Origin: Lachnospiraceae bacterium | GTDB lineage: Bacteria; Bacillota; Clostridia; Lachnospirales; Lachnospiraceae | NCBI GenBank assembly: GCA_015056735.1 | Contig: SVFT01000002.1 | Location: 276,482-340,481, forward strand | Reading direction: 5' to 3' | DNA length: 64,000 nucleotides | Shown here: one piece after another, positions 17,238 to 26,581 of the stretch | How the letters are laid out: each line of letters starts with the position of its first letter | Numbering within the stretch: the stretch's first letter is position 1 | Notes under the pieces: generated by a model | What the model was told of the DNA's origin: nothing | Database searches by the model: none | What the model saw: only the letters and a program-made list of their open reading frames with translations | Position numbers and translations under genes: made by a program

Positions 17238-17427
17238 GGCCGGCAGCTTCCCAAAACCATGAAAATGCATGCGCATGTGCACTTAATGAATAAGTATTCT
17301 GAAACGGACATTTTGAGGACTGTCTGAGCGAAGCGAGTTCCGCAAAAATGTCCGACGCTTTTCAGAATGCTTATGAATTTAGTGCCGAAATGCGCGCATT
17401 TGAATGGTTTATGGGAAGCTGCCGGGC
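17238..17427 (-). repeat. Large structured repeat, short form M4 (190 bp, inverted)
   Basis: On the minus strand it has type A ends and the same left and right flanks as M2, including CTCGCTTCGCTCAG, but lacks the roughly 120-bp central block holding the three small hairpins. The join reads GCGCATTTCGGCACTAAATT (minus strand). It is either an internal deletion or the ancestral short form. Repeat S4 lies 9 bp beyond it in the same relative position as S3 to M2. Confidence 0.85.
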
Positions 17428-17436
17428 TTGAGAAAA

Positions 17437-17466
17437 TGAGCCAGGCACCCCGTCCCCCTGGCTCAA
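17437..17466 (-). repeat. Short hairpin repeat, copy S4 (inverted)
   Basis: Perfect TGAGCCAG/CTGGCTCA ends around the conserved GGGGGACGGGGTG core, minus orientation. It ends directly before the AAGGAGG ribosome site of the PAP2 gene and so forms part of that gene's leader or promoter region. Confidence 0.85.
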
Positions 17467-17480
17467 AAAGGAGGAAAAGA

Positions 17481-17996
17481 ATGGAATTTTCAATTTTATA
17501 TGCGATACCGCGTACGGAGTTATTGGATCGGTTTTTTCTTGGAGTCAATCAGATTGCAGGCTCCTACGGCCAGTTCTGGCTTATACTCGCCGTTATCTTT
17601 CTGCTTTTTAGAAAGACGAGAATGATTGGAATTGCGGTGCTGATCTCTTATGTTCTTGTGTTTATCCTGGGGCAGTACGGACTCAAGAATCTGTTCTCGA
17701 GGATGCGTCCCTGCCAGATCGATCAGACATTTGCGCTTCTGGTAGATCGCCCTTCAAGTCCGTCGTTCCCTTCGACGCATTCGGGGTGGGCCTTTGGAGC
17801 GGCGACCGCTGTTTTCCTGGGCAACAGGAAGCTTGGCGTGCTCGCTCTCATCTGGGCATCACTCATTGCATTCAGCAGGATGTATCTGTTTCTCCATTTT
17901 CCGACAGACGTGCTGACAGGGATCGTGTTCGGCGCGATCATGGGTATACTAGCGTTTCGCATCACTGCCTGTATTTCTTCACGGCGCACGCGTTGA
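17481..17996 (+). CDS. PAP2-family membrane phosphatase
   Basis: A 171-residue membrane protein of the PAP2 (type 2 phosphatidic acid phosphatase / undecaprenyl pyrophosphatase) superfamily with about five helices. The three catalytic motifs are present: KNLFSRMRP, PSFPSTHSGWAF (the usual PSGH is PSTH) and SRMYLFLHFPTDV. It probably dephosphorylates a lipid pyrophosphate at the outer membrane face. AAGGAGG (17468-17474) sets the start at 17481; a longer in-frame opening from 17367 runs through repeats M4 and S4 and is not credible. Its stop codon overlaps the -35 of the cobalamin operon promoter. Confidence 0.88.
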   Translation: MEFSILYAIPRTELLDRFFLGVNQIAGSYGQFWLILAVIFLLFRKTRMIGIAVLISYVLVFILGQYGLKNLFSRMRPCQIDQTFALLVDRPSSPSFPSTHSGWAFGAATAVFLGNRKLGVLALIWASLIAFSRMYLFLHFPTDVLTGIVFGAIMGILAFRITACISSRRTR

Positions 17997-18021
17997 AAAG
18001 TTCACGCGTCTGTGCTATCAT
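17993..18021 (+). promoter_or_regulatory. Probable promoter of the cobalamin operon
   Basis: TTGAAA (17993-17998), 17-bp spacer, TATCAT (18016-18021). Transcription from about 18028 would include the whole riboswitch. The -35 overlaps the end of the PAP2 gene. Confidence 0.6.
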
Positions 18022-18039
18022 CGTGATGTTAAGAAAATG

Positions 18040-18240
18040 AATAAGAAAGCATACGGTGCCGCTGCCCCGTATCCATCGAGGGCAGGGGTTAAAAGGGAAA
18101 CAGGTGCAAGACCTGTGCGATCTCGTCACTGTAAGCAGGGAATGCGACTGTTACACCGATCATGATCGGCGTCACTGGGAGACCGGGAAGACGGACAGGC
18201 GCGTGATGATCTGCAAGCCAGGAAACCTGCCGTCTGTTGG
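18040..18240 (+). promoter_or_regulatory. Cobalamin riboswitch
   Basis: The conserved core is visible in order: AAAAGGGAAACAGGTGCAAG with the pairing CCTGT, a CACTGTAAGCAGG segment, GGGAGACCGGGAAGACGG, and the B12 box GCAAGCCAGGAAACCTGCC (18213-18231). Binding of adenosylcobalamin-type ligands normally represses the downstream genes. Here the platform is probably transcription termination, since a strong terminator follows about 90 bp later, ahead of cbiK. Confidence 0.93.
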
Positions 18241-18332
18241 TACAGGATTTTGTCCGGGCCACGAGGAATTGGTCGTACTGTGAGAAGACCCGCGCGTATA
18301 GCGTGCAGGGTCGATTTGTTACGTACATGATC

Positions 18333-18363
18333 ACTCATTCTGCTCCGGCAGGATGAGTTTTTC
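18333..18363 (+). terminator. Riboswitch-controlled terminator before cbiK
   Basis: ACTCATTCTGC (18333-18343) and GCAGGATGAGT (18348-18358) pair around TCCG, followed by a T-rich run. Its position between the aptamer and the first gene suggests it is the off-state structure of the riboswitch. Confidence 0.85.
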
Positions 18364-18424
18364 TTTGTTTAAAAAAGTTTTCAAGAAGGCGATGCGGCAT
18401 AAGACCGGATCGGGGAGGAGAAAA

Positions 18425-20062
18425 ATGAAAAGAAAAGCGATTACAACATTAATGACTGTCGCAATGGCAGCTTCCATGCTTGCAGGTTGCGGCAATGCGG
18501 AGAATGCGGCGCCTGCGCCTGCTCCGAAGGAGGAGGCACCTGCTCATGCAGAGGCTCCGGCAGAAGAGCCCAAAGAAGAAGCAGTAGATGACAAGGCCAA
18601 GGCGGATGAAGTTGCCGCGCTGATCGATGCGATCTATGTGCAGGAACGTACAGATCAGACGGATGCGCAGTGCGAAGTTGCAAAGAAGGCATGGGATGCG
18701 CTGACGGATGCGCAGAAGGAACTTGTTGAGGGTGAAGATGCGGATCCTGACTATTTCGGCAGAGATACCGGCGATGCATCCAAGGATGATCCCCTGAATG
18801 CGGATGAGATCGGTGATAACGAGATCCTGGTTGTCAGCTTCGGAACATCCTTCAATGAGAGCAGGGTGAACGATATCAGCAGCGTCGAGAAAGCGATCGC
18901 ATCTGCATATCCCGACTGGGCGGTAAGACGTGCGTTCACCGCACAGATCATTATCAACCACGTACAGGCGCGCGATGGTGAGAAGATCGACAACATGGAT
19001 CAGGCGCTGCAGCGTGCGATCGACAACGGCGTCAAGAACCTTGTCGTACAGCCGACACACCTGATGCACGGTGCGGAGTACGATGAATTGACGGCAGCAC
19101 TTGAAAAAGTGGCAGACAAGTTCGAAAAAGTAGTTGTTGCAGAGCCACTCCTTGGTGAGGTAGGCAAGGATGCGACCGTGATCAACGACGATAAGAAAGC
19201 AGTTGCGGAAGCAGTTGTAGCCGCAGCAGTGGAAAAGAGCGGTTATGACAGCCTCGAAGCTGCCGAGAAGGACAGCAAGGCGTTTGTATTCATGGGACAC
19301 GGTACGTCTCATGCGGCAAAAGTAAGCTACAGCCAGATGGCAACCCAGATGGATAAGCTCGGATACAAGAATGTATTCATCGGTACCGTTGAGGGCGAGC
19401 CGGAAGAGACATCGTGTGAAAACATCATCGCGGCCGTAAAGGAAGCGGGCTATAAGAACGTGATCCTTCGTCCTTTGATGGTCGTTGCCGGTGACCATGC
19501 AAACAACGACATGGCAGGTGATGACGAGGATTCCTGGAAGAACATGTTTGAGGCATCCGGTGCGTTTGATTCCGTAGATTGCCAGATCGAAGGCCTCGGC
19601 CGCATCGAAGACGTGCAGAAACTCTATGTCGCACATACGGCAGCAGCGATCAAGGACGGCGGTTTTAAGGTAGCTCCCGCAAGCGCTTCCGCAGCAGCGT
19701 TAAAAGACGGCACATACAAGGCGGCTTTTGAGACAGACAACAGCATGTTTCATGTAAACGAAGCACTGAAAGGCATGGGCGATCTGACTGTAAAAGGCGG
19801 CAAGATGATGATCCATGTGAGCCTTGCATCCGACGGGATCGTAGGTCTTTATGAAGGAACAGCCGCTGACGCAAAAAAAAACGAATCTGATGTGCTGAAA
19901 CCGACCAAAGATACGGTCAAGTATGAAGACGGTACCACGGAAACGGTAAATGGTTTTGACGTTCCCGTTCCGTACCTTGACAAGGAATTCGACCTTGCCC
20001 TGATCGGCAAGAAGGGCAAATGGTATGACCACAAGGTCATCGTAAAGAGCCCGACCAAATAA
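18425..20062 (+). CDS. cbiK: Extracytoplasmic CbiK-type sirohydrochlorin cobaltochelatase lipoprotein
   Basis: A 545-residue lipoprotein (lipobox MLAGC, Cys22). A Pro/Ala/Glu linker is followed by a small helical module (about 60-105), a CbiK chelatase domain (about 130-415) and a C-terminal beta domain (about 427-545). CbiK inserts cobalt into sirohydrochlorin in the anaerobic B12 pathway. Metal and tetrapyrrole histidines are visible in QPTHLMHGAEYDEL (His212), FMGHGTSHAA (His292) and VVAGDHANNDMAGDDEDSWK (His358). The C-terminal domain resembles the N-terminal domain of the next gene product. Secretion is unusual for Gram-positive CbiK; Desulfovibrio has a periplasmic CbiK that binds heme. 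GGGGAGGAG sets the start at 18425. First gene after the riboswitch. Confidence 0.9.
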   Translation: MKRKAITTLMTVAMAASMLAGCGNAENAAPAPAPKEEAPAHAEAPAEEPKEEAVDDKAKADEVAALIDAIYVQERTDQTDAQCEVAKKAWDALTDAQKELVEGEDADPDYFGRDTGDASKDDPLNADEIGDNEILVVSFGTSFNESRVNDISSVEKAIASAYPDWAVRRAFTAQIIINHVQARDGEKIDNMDQALQRAIDNGVKNLVVQPTHLMHGAEYDELTAALEKVADKFEKVVVAEPLLGEVGKDATVINDDKKAVAEAVVAAAVEKSGYDSLEAAEKDSKAFVFMGHGTSHAAKVSYSQMATQMDKLGYKNVFIGTVEGEPEETSCENIIAAVKEAGYKNVILRPLMVVAGDHANNDMAGDDEDSWKNMFEASGAFDSVDCQIEGLGRIEDVQKLYVAHTAAAIKDGGFKVAPASASAAALKDGTYKAAFETDNSMFHVNEALKGMGDLTVKGGKMMIHVSLASDGIVGLYEGTAADAKKNESDVLKPTKDTVKYEDGTTETVNGFDVPVPYLDKEFDLALIGKKGKWYDHKVIVKSPTK

Positions 20063-20089
20063 GCATAATACGAGTTGGAAGTAAGGAAT

Positions 20090-21661
20090 ATGATAAAGAA
20101 CAAGAAGGCCCCCTGTTGCTTAGGTGTGGCGCTTGCCATGATCGTTTCCGTACTCTTGGTGACCTCCTGCCAATCGCAGGAGGCCGCTTTGCCTACCGGG
20201 AAAAATGTGCAGGCAGACAGTGCGGCGCAGGAAGCGGAATGGACTGAAAAAGAAGTTAACATAACGCTAGAAGGAGGATCGGGAAAGGCCACGATCAAGT
20301 CGCCTGTCCATGTCACAAAAGAGAACGGACAGATCAGGGCGGTCCTTGTATGGACGAGCAAGAACTATGACTATATCATCGTTGACGGCATAAAGTATCC
20401 AAACGAGAACCCGGGCGGGGAATCCACCTTCACGATCCCCGTGAAGACGCTTGATGAGCCGCTTCCCCTGATCGGGGATACGGTCGCGATGAGTACGCCG
20501 CACGAGATCGAATATACACTGACCTGGGATCTGTCCGGAAATGCGGCACCGGAGCCATCCGAAACCGGTAAAGAGGCGCAGAAAGATGAGTTCGGGCAGG
20601 GCGCGGGTTTTGACATGACGCCCCTTGCGGGTCTTGAGAAGACCGGCGCTATGGAGTTTACTCATGCGAAAGGCCTTTTGATCGAAAAGTACGGTGCATA
20701 CAGTCTGATCCGCATTGCGGGTGTCGGAAACTATCTAGTCGTACCCGAGGGAGAGTCTGCACCTGCCGGCATTCCGGCCGGCATGACCGTGCTGCAGGCA
20801 CCTTTTGAAAAAACCTATGAGGCTTCCACGTCCGTCATGGACCTGATCGATGCCATCGGTGCCATGGATATGGTACGGTTTTCGGGATCTCCCGCGGATG
20901 AGTGGAATATTCAGGCACCGGCAGAGCGCATGAAAAGCGGCGAGATGATCTATGCCGGCAAATACCGCGCGCCCGATTTTGAAAGGCTTGTAGCGGAAGG
21001 CTGCGATCTTGCCATCGAGAACACGATGCTCTCCCATGAGCCGGAGATCAAAGAAAAGCTGGAAGAGCTTGACATCCCCGTTCTGATCGAGACATCGAGC
21101 TATGAGACAGACCCTTTGGGACGCCTTGAATGGATCAAACTGTACGGCCTTCTGTATGGCAGAGAGAAGGAGGCGGCGCAGTTTTTTGACGAGCAGATTA
21201 AGCGGATCGACGCGATCAGCGAAGAAAAGCCGGACGGGCCTGTGGTAGCCTGCTTCTATGTATCGGACAGTGGCGAGATCCATGTCCGTAAGCCGGCGGA
21301 TTATATCTCTGCGATGATCGAAAAAACGGGAGCCCGCACTATTTTCACAGATATGGAGAATCCGCCGACGGATTCGGGCTCTTCCTTGACCATGCAGACC
21401 GAAGATTTCTATGCAGCGGCACGCGACGCTGATATAATACTGTATAACAGCATTATCGGCGGCGGGATCACATCTGTGGACGAGCTCCTTCATAAAAGCG
21501 AGCTGTTTCAGGACTTCAAAGCCGTGAAGGAAGGACATGTCTACAGCATGCACAAGGATTTCTTCCAGAGGACGACCGGTATGGCGGATTTTATGGAAGA
21601 TCTGCATGCCGTTTTTGCGGGGGATGACCGCTCGCTTACCTATATCAGCAAATTAGATTAA
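20090..21661 (+). CDS. ABC transporter substrate-binding lipoprotein (BtuF/TroA-like) with N-terminal accessory domain
   Basis: A 523-residue lipoprotein (LVTSC lipobox). Residues about 40-150 form a beta domain (ITLEGGSGKATIKSP, VWTSKNYDYIIVDGIKYPNE, STFTIPVKTLDEPLP, MSTPHEIEYTLTWD). Residues about 170-520 are a helical-backbone binding protein of the cobalamin/heme/siderophore group (VMDLIDAIGAMDMVRFSGSP, IPVLIETSSYETDPLGRLEWIKL). It should deliver a corrinoid or related tetrapyrrole to the permease. AAGGA before ATG 20090 is preferred to a TTG at 20075. Its accessory domain is related in pattern to the C-terminal domain of the CbiK lipoprotein. Confidence 0.88.
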   Translation: MIKNKKAPCCLGVALAMIVSVLLVTSCQSQEAALPTGKNVQADSAAQEAEWTEKEVNITLEGGSGKATIKSPVHVTKENGQIRAVLVWTSKNYDYIIVDGIKYPNENPGGESTFTIPVKTLDEPLPLIGDTVAMSTPHEIEYTLTWDLSGNAAPEPSETGKEAQKDEFGQGAGFDMTPLAGLEKTGAMEFTHAKGLLIEKYGAYSLIRIAGVGNYLVVPEGESAPAGIPAGMTVLQAPFEKTYEASTSVMDLIDAIGAMDMVRFSGSPADEWNIQAPAERMKSGEMIYAGKYRAPDFERLVAEGCDLAIENTMLSHEPEIKEKLEELDIPVLIETSSYETDPLGRLEWIKLYGLLYGREKEAAQFFDEQIKRIDAISEEKPDGPVVACFYVSDSGEIHVRKPADYISAMIEKTGARTIFTDMENPPTDSGSSLTMQTEDFYAAARDADIILYNSIIGGGITSVDELLHKSELFQDFKAVKEGHVYSMHKDFFQRTTGMADFMEDLHAVFAGDDRSLTYISKLD

Positions 21662-21665
21662 GACA

Positions 21666-22679
21666 ATGAACAAAACAAGATGCGCGGCCGTGATCGGCCT
21701 GACCGTCATCCTATTGGCGGTGATCGTATATCTGAATATGCTGACGGGCAGTGTCGGCCTCTCGGCACGGGAGGTCATGGCGATCCTTACGGGAGAGGCG
21801 GCCGATGAGATGAGCAGGAACATCATCCTTTCGATCCGCCTGCCACGTATTCTGGCGGCTTTGATCTTAGGGGGCGCGCTTGCGCTGTCCGGGTATCTGC
21901 TGCAGACTTTTTTCGGTAACCCGATCGTCGGCCCTTTTGTGCTCGGCATCTCGGCCGGCGCGAAGCTGACGGTCGCGCTGACGCTCATCGTTTTTGTCTC
22001 ACACGGCGTGCAGATGGGCGCCATGTCCCTTGTGGCGGCGGCTTTTGTCGGCGCGATGATCTCGATGGGCTTCGTGCTTCTTTTTTCTGTTCGCGTCAGG
22101 AGCATGGGGATCCTTGTGGTGTGCGGCATCATGATCAGCTATATCTGTTCGGCGATCACCGACCTGACGGTCACGTTTGCTGCTGACTCCGATATCGTCA
22201 ATCTCCATAACTGGTCGCTCGGAAGCTTTTCCGGTATGTCGCTTGACGATGTGTATGTGATGGCGGTGCTGACGCTTATCTGCGTGATCGCGACCTGCCT
22301 GCTCGCAAAGCCGATCGGTGTTTACAGACTGGGTGAGGCCTATGCAAAAAGTGTGGGCGTCAACATCCTTCTTCTGCGCATTCTCCTGATCCTGATTTCA
22401 GGGATGCTCGCGGCCTGCGTGACCGCATTCGCGGGTCCGATCTCATTTGTCGGGATCGCGGTACCGCATCTTGTAAAAAATCTGACCAAAACAACAGCGC
22501 CGGTGATCATGATCCCCGGCTGTTTTCTGATGGGATCGCTTGTCACCCTGTTTGCTGACGGTATCGCGCGCAGCATCTTTGCGCCGACGGAGGTCAGCAT
22601 CAGTTCAGTAACGGCGGTCCTTTTGGTACCTGTCGTGATCGCAGTGATGCTCGGAAGAAGACGGGAGGGCCACACATGA
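21666..22679 (+). CDS. FecCD/BtuC-family ABC permease
   Basis: A 337-residue polytopic permease with about ten helices. Family motifs include [38 protein letters not shown] and [20 protein letters not shown] (here [20 protein letters not shown]). It forms the membrane channel for the preceding binding protein. Start 4 bp after its neighbour and 4-bp overlap with the ATPase fusion gene, so the importer is translationally coupled. Substrate is inferred from the operon to be a corrinoid or precursor. Confidence 0.92.
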   Translation: MNKTRCAAVIGLTVILLAVIVYLNMLTGSVGLSAREVMAILTGEAADEMSRNIILSIRLPRILAALILGGALALSGYLLQTFFGNPIVGPFVLGISAGAKLTVALTLIVFVSHGVQMGAMSLVAAAFVGAMISMGFVLLFSVRVRSMGILVVCGIMISYICSAITDLTVTFAADSDIVNLHNWSLGSFSGMSLDDVYVMAVLTLICVIATCLLAKPIGVYRLGEAYAKSVGVNILLLRILLILISGMLAACVTAFAGPISFVGIAVPHLVKNLTKTTAPVIMIPGCFLMGSLVTLFADGIARSIFAPTEVSISSVTAVLLVPVVIAVMLGRRREGHT

Positions 22680-25012
22680 CGGCGAAGATGCCTGCAGAAG
22701 GAAAGGGACTGAAAACAGAGTCTCTCACAATCGGTTATGAAAAAGACCTGATCGCGGATATCTGCCTTGCGGTAGAGCCGGGAAAGGTCGTTACGCTGAT
22801 CGGTCCGAACGGAAGCGGTAAATCGACGCTTCTTAAGACGATCACGGGCCGCATCAAAGACCGCGGCGGTGTGATCTTTCTGGACGGTAAGGATAAGTCC
22901 GGTATGACGGGACGCGATGTGGCATCGAAGCTTTCCGTGGTCATGACGGATAATGTGAAGCCGGAGCTTATGACATGCCGCGAAGTCGTGGAGACGGGCA
23001 GATACCCGTATACAGGACTTTTCGGCAGATTATCGGAATCGGACAGCCGCATCGTATCGGATGCGATGGCCCTGACAGAGACGCTGCCTTTATCGGACGA
23101 GCTTTTTACAAGGATCAGCGACGGCCAGCGCCAGCGTGTGCTCCTTGCTCGGAGCGTATGCCAGGAGCCGGATGTGCTCGTCCTCGACGAGCCGACCTCG
23201 TATCTGGATATCCGCTACAAAATCGATATTCTGCAGAAGATCCGCAGGCTGACTGGGGAGCGCGGCGTGGCGGTACTGATGTCGCTTCACGAACCGGAGC
23301 TTGCCATGAAGCTTTCCGATACGGTCGTCGCGATCGGCGAAGGGCAGATCCTTCGGGTCGGGACGCCGCGGGAAGTGTTCGATGAAGCTTTTATCAGAAG
23401 GCTGTATGCGCTGGGCGATAAACCGATCGATCTTCTGATGCATGCGCCCTGGTTTACCTCAGGAGAAAATGTGCCTGCCAAGGCGACCGGCGATAAGCCG
23501 GAGGCATCGCGGCCCGGCGGGTTTGCCCGCGGGGTCATCATGGTGCAGGGGACGATGTCGGGCGCCGGCAAAAGCGTGCTGGCAGCAGGTCTTTGCCGGA
23601 TCTTCAAACAGGACGGCTACCGCGTCGCGCCGTTTAAGTCGCAGAATATGGCGCTCAATTCGTTTGTGACGGAGGATGGTCTTGAGATGGGGCGTGCGCA
23701 GGTGATGCAGGCAGAATGCTGCGGCATCGCACCGAGCGTTTACATGAACCCGATCCTTTTAAAACCGACCGATGACTGCGGCTCGCAGGTGATCGTAAAC
23801 GGGCGGCCGATCGGCAACATGCCCGCAAAGGAATACTTTGCTTATAAGACCGGGCTGATCCCCGAGATCCGAAAAGCTTACGATACCCTCCGCGGGCAGG
23901 CGGACATCATCGTGGTCGAGGGTGCCGGATCGCCTGCCGAGATCAATCTGAAAGAAAACGATATCGTGAATATGGGGCTTGCGGCGCTCATTGATGCACC
24001 GGTCCTTCTGGTCGGTGATATCGACAGGGGCGGCGTGTTTGCGCAGCTTTTAGGGACACTGGACCTTTTGGAGGAAGATGAGAGAAGCCGCGTCGTCGGG
24101 CTGATCGTTAACAAGTTCCGCGGTGATGGTAAGCTTCTTGAAACCGGTATCCGGATGCTCGAAGAAAAGAGCGGCTGCAGGGTAGCGGGCGTCGTTCCGT
24201 ATTTCCGACTCCATCTTGATGACGAAGATTCGCTTTCGGAGCGCTTTGATACAAAGGAACGGAAGTCGTTTGATATCGCGGTCATCCGTCTTCCGCATAT
24301 TTCGAACTTTACGGATTTTGATGTGTTTGAACAGTTTTCGGATGTATCTGTGCGGTATGTGGAGACTGAAAGGGATTTATGTAAACCCGATGCGATCATC
24401 CTGCCGGGTACGAAGAATACGACGGGAGACCTTCGCTGGCTCAAAGAAACGGGGCTTGGCACAGTTTTATCAAAAGAGGCGGAAGCGGGTACGGTTTTGA
24501 TCGGCATTTGCGGAGGATACCAGATGCTTGGACGCCTCGTGAGCGATCCCAAAGGGCTGGAAGGCGGCGGGTCCGAAGAAGGGCTCGGGCTTCTTCCTGT
24601 TGACACCGTCCTGGAAGAAGAGAAGACGAGAAAACAGGTCACGGGCCTGGTGCAGGCTGCGGAGGGCGTCCTTGCGGGGCTTACCGGGCTTCCCTACACG
24701 GGATATGAGATCCATATGGGACATTCGGACCCGTTTGATGCGGCGGCGCCTTTTACAGAGGGCGGAACGGGCTACAGCAAAGGGAATGTCTACGGCACGT
24801 ATGTGCACGGATTTTTTGATAAAAAGGAGATCGCGGCGGGTTTTACAGACCTCATCGCAAAAGCGCGCGGAAAGAAAGCGGATACGGACGGTGCGACTGA
24901 CTATGAGGCCTATAAAGAGATGCAGTATGACAGGCTTGCGGACATTTTGAGGCAGAGCCTTGATATGCCGCGCATCTATCGGATGATGGGAATGACGGAT
25001 GACAAGAGATGA
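22676..25012 (+). CDS. Fusion of BtuD-like ABC ATPase and cobyric acid synthase (CbiP/CobQ)
   Basis: A 778-residue two-enzyme fusion. Residues 1-255 are an importer ATPase: Walker A GPNGSGKS (43-50), signature ISDGQRQRV in place of LSGGQ, Walker B LVLDEP and MSLHEP. After a short linker, residues about 283-778 are cobyric acid synthase, which amidates adenosylcobyrinate diamide: P-loop [11 protein letters not shown] (about 290-300), [13 protein letters not shown], glutaminase [10 protein letters not shown] and terminal GTYVHGFFD. The fusion joins corrinoid uptake with a late biosynthetic step in one chain. The frame is continuous with no internal ribosome site noticed near the junction. Overlaps btuC by 4 bp and cobT by 14 bp. 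Confidence 0.93.
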   Translation: MTAKMPAEGKGLKTESLTIGYEKDLIADICLAVEPGKVVTLIGPNGSGKSTLLKTITGRIKDRGGVIFLDGKDKSGMTGRDVASKLSVVMTDNVKPELMTCREVVETGRYPYTGLFGRLSESDSRIVSDAMALTETLPLSDELFTRISDGQRQRVLLARSVCQEPDVLVLDEPTSYLDIRYKIDILQKIRRLTGERGVAVLMSLHEPELAMKLSDTVVAIGEGQILRVGTPREVFDEAFIRRLYALGDKPIDLLMHAPWFTSGENVPAKATGDKPEASRPGGFARGVIMVQGTMSGAGKSVLAAGLCRIFKQDGYRVAPFKSQNMALNSFVTEDGLEMGRAQVMQAECCGIAPSVYMNPILLKPTDDCGSQVIVNGRPIGNMPAKEYFAYKTGLIPEIRKAYDTLRGQADIIVVEGAGSPAEINLKENDIVNMGLAALIDAPVLLVGDIDRGGVFAQLLGTLDLLEEDERSRVVGLIVNKFRGDGKLLETGIRMLEEKSGCRVAGVVPYFRLHLDDEDSLSERFDTKERKSFDIAVIRLPHISNFTDFDVFEQFSDVSVRYVETERDLCKPDAIILPGTKNTTGDLRWLKETGLGTVLSKEAEAGTVLIGICGGYQMLGRLVSDPKGLEGGGSEEGLGLLPVDTVLEEEKTRKQVTGLVQAAEGVLAGLTGLPYTGYEIHMGHSDPFDAAAPFTEGGTGYSKGNVYGTYVHGFFDKKEIAAGFTDLIAKARGKKADTDGATDYEAYKEMQYDRLADILRQSLDMPRIYRMMGMTDDKR

Positions 25013-26087
25013 GCTTCTTTCGATCCGGGTCGAGCATCCGGATCACAGGCTTTACGAAGAGACAAAACAGAATCTTGACAGACTCGCCAAGCCGCTCGAC
25101 GGCCTCGGCGACTTAGAGACGGCGATCTGCAGGATTGCGGCTGTGCAGGGGACAGTGCGTCCGCATATCGACAGCAGGGCGCTTGTGATCTTCTGTGCGG
25201 ACAACGGGATCGTGGAAGAGGGCGTATCGCAGACGGACAAGTCCGTGACGGCTTCCGTGGCCGCACTGATGGCAGAGAACAAGAGCAGCGTCGGGATCAT
25301 GACGCATGGCGATCCGCTTACGATCTACACAGTCGATGTCGGGATCGATCATGAGGCTCCGATCAAGGGCGTGATCGATCTGCGCGTTGCAAGCGGGACC
25401 GCAAACTTTTTAAAGGAACCCGCCATGACGGAGAGCATGTGCCTTAAGGCGATCGAAAGCGGCATGGAGATGGCGCGCCGCTGTCATAAAGCCGGTCATG
25501 ATATCCTGGCAACGGGCGAGATGGGCATCGGCAATACAACAACGAGTACGGCGCTTTACTGCGCGCTGACAGGAGAGCTTCCCGTAAATGCGACGGGCAG
25601 AGGGGCGGGCTTATCCGATGAGGGGCTTGTCCGGAAGATCCGTGTGATCGACCGTGCGCTCCGGCTCTATGGACTTGACCCCGCAAAGGCGGGAAGGGCA
25701 TCCAAAGAATACGCATTTCGCGCACTTTGCTCTGTGGGAGGTCTGGATATCGCGGCGCTTGCAGGGTTCATGATCGGGGGAGCGACTTTAAGGATCCCTG
25801 TTGTGGTAGACGGCCTTATCAGTGCAGTGGCTGCAATGACTGCGGCTATGCTGGTTCCCGGTACGGAACACGTTCTTCTGGCATCGCATGCAGGAAGAGA
25901 GCAGGGCGTGCGGGGCGCTTTAAAATGTCTTGGGCTATCGCCTGTGATCGAAGGGGATCTTGCGCTCGGTGAAGGGACCGGCGCCGTGATGCTGTTTCCG
26001 CTTCTTGATATGGCGTTTCGGCTCTATAACAGCGGCACGACCTTTGCGGATGCTTCGATCGGTCAATATGAGAGGTACGACGGATGA
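24999..26087 (+). CDS. cobT: Nicotinate-nucleotide-dimethylbenzimidazole phosphoribosyltransferase
   Basis: Activates the lower ligand base to alpha-ribazole phosphate. The 362-residue protein shows [42 protein letters not shown] and the catalytic-glutamate motif [11 protein letters not shown]. Starts inside the end of the CbiP fusion gene (14-bp overlap) and overlaps cobU by 4 bp. No bluB or bza genes are present, so the base it uses is unknown. Confidence 0.96.
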   Translation: MTRDELLSIRVEHPDHRLYEETKQNLDRLAKPLDGLGDLETAICRIAAVQGTVRPHIDSRALVIFCADNGIVEEGVSQTDKSVTASVAALMAENKSSVGIMTHGDPLTIYTVDVGIDHEAPIKGVIDLRVASGTANFLKEPAMTESMCLKAIESGMEMARRCHKAGHDILATGEMGIGNTTTSTALYCALTGELPVNATGRGAGLSDEGLVRKIRVIDRALRLYGLDPAKAGRASKEYAFRALCSVGGLDIAALAGFMIGGATLRIPVVVDGLISAVAAMTAAMLVPGTEHVLLASHAGREQGVRGALKCLGLSPVIEGDLALGEGTGAVMLFPLLDMAFRLYNSGTTFADASIGQYERYDG

Positions 26088-26581
26088 TACAGCTTGTGAT
26101 CGGCGGCCCAGAAAGCGGCAAATCGCTTCGCGCGGAAGAGCTTGCCACATCGCTTGGCGCGTCGCATCTATACTATATCGCGACGATGCGCGTAATGGAT
26201 GATGCCGGCAGAAAGCGCGTCCAAAAGCACCGCGCGCAGCGCAGCGGCAAAGGGTTTGTAACACTGGAACTGGAGACTGACGTGGACAGAGCGCTTACGC
26301 TGATGGAAGAGCCTAGGAGGAGCGCCTGCTTACTGGAGTGTGTCTCGAACCTTGTCGGGAATCTGTTATATGATCGGGACGGCAGGATCCGGGAGATCGC
26401 GGATGATGCGCTCATCGAAAGCGTTCTGTCACAGATCGGACGTCTTACGGAGGGCGTACGCGATACCGTGATCGTATCGAGCGAGTATGAGTCGGATGAG
26501 GCGGATGATGCGGAGACGGCACGTTATAAGAGAGTGCTGCATGATGTGAACATGCGGCTGAAAGGAATCTACGGGACATGA
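26084..26581 (+). CDS. cobU: Adenosylcobinamide kinase/adenosylcobinamide-phosphate guanylyltransferase
   Basis: Phosphorylates adenosylcobinamide and transfers GMP to it. The 165-residue protein has P-loop GGPESGKS (6-13), YIATMRVMDD, and VQKHRAQR with the histidine expected to be guanylylated. The usual segment VSNEVGxGIVP reads VSSEYESDEADDAE here and the protein is shorter than typical (about 180), so activity of the second step deserves checking. Overlaps both neighbours by 4 bp. Confidence 0.9.
   Translation: MIQLVIGGPESGKSLRAEELATSLGASHLYYIATMRVMDDAGRKRVQKHRAQRSGKGFVTLELETDVDRALTLMEEPRRSACLLECVSNLVGNLLYDRDGRIREIADDALIESVLSQIGRLTEGVRDTVIVSSEYESDEADDAETARYKRVLHDVNMRLKGIYGT

Noticed and set aside
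10239..17466. Possible CRISPR array or rRNA/tRNA genes in the repeat-rich zone
   Set aside because: Copies are 1.4-3 kb apart with genes between, without regular spacers; no tRNA cloverleaf or rRNA sequence was recognised.
17367..17480. Extended N-terminus of the PAP2 phosphatase
   Set aside because: The added codons run through repeats M4 and S4, while AAGGAGG sits correctly before ATG 17481.
18056..18283. Open frame within the cobalamin riboswitch
   Set aside because: Coincides with the conserved aptamer; translation shows no protein-like pattern.
22735..25046. Numerous 60-250 codon frames antisense or shifted within the cobalamin operon
   Set aside because: All lie within genes with clear catalytic motifs; GC-rich codon structure generates such frames by chance.
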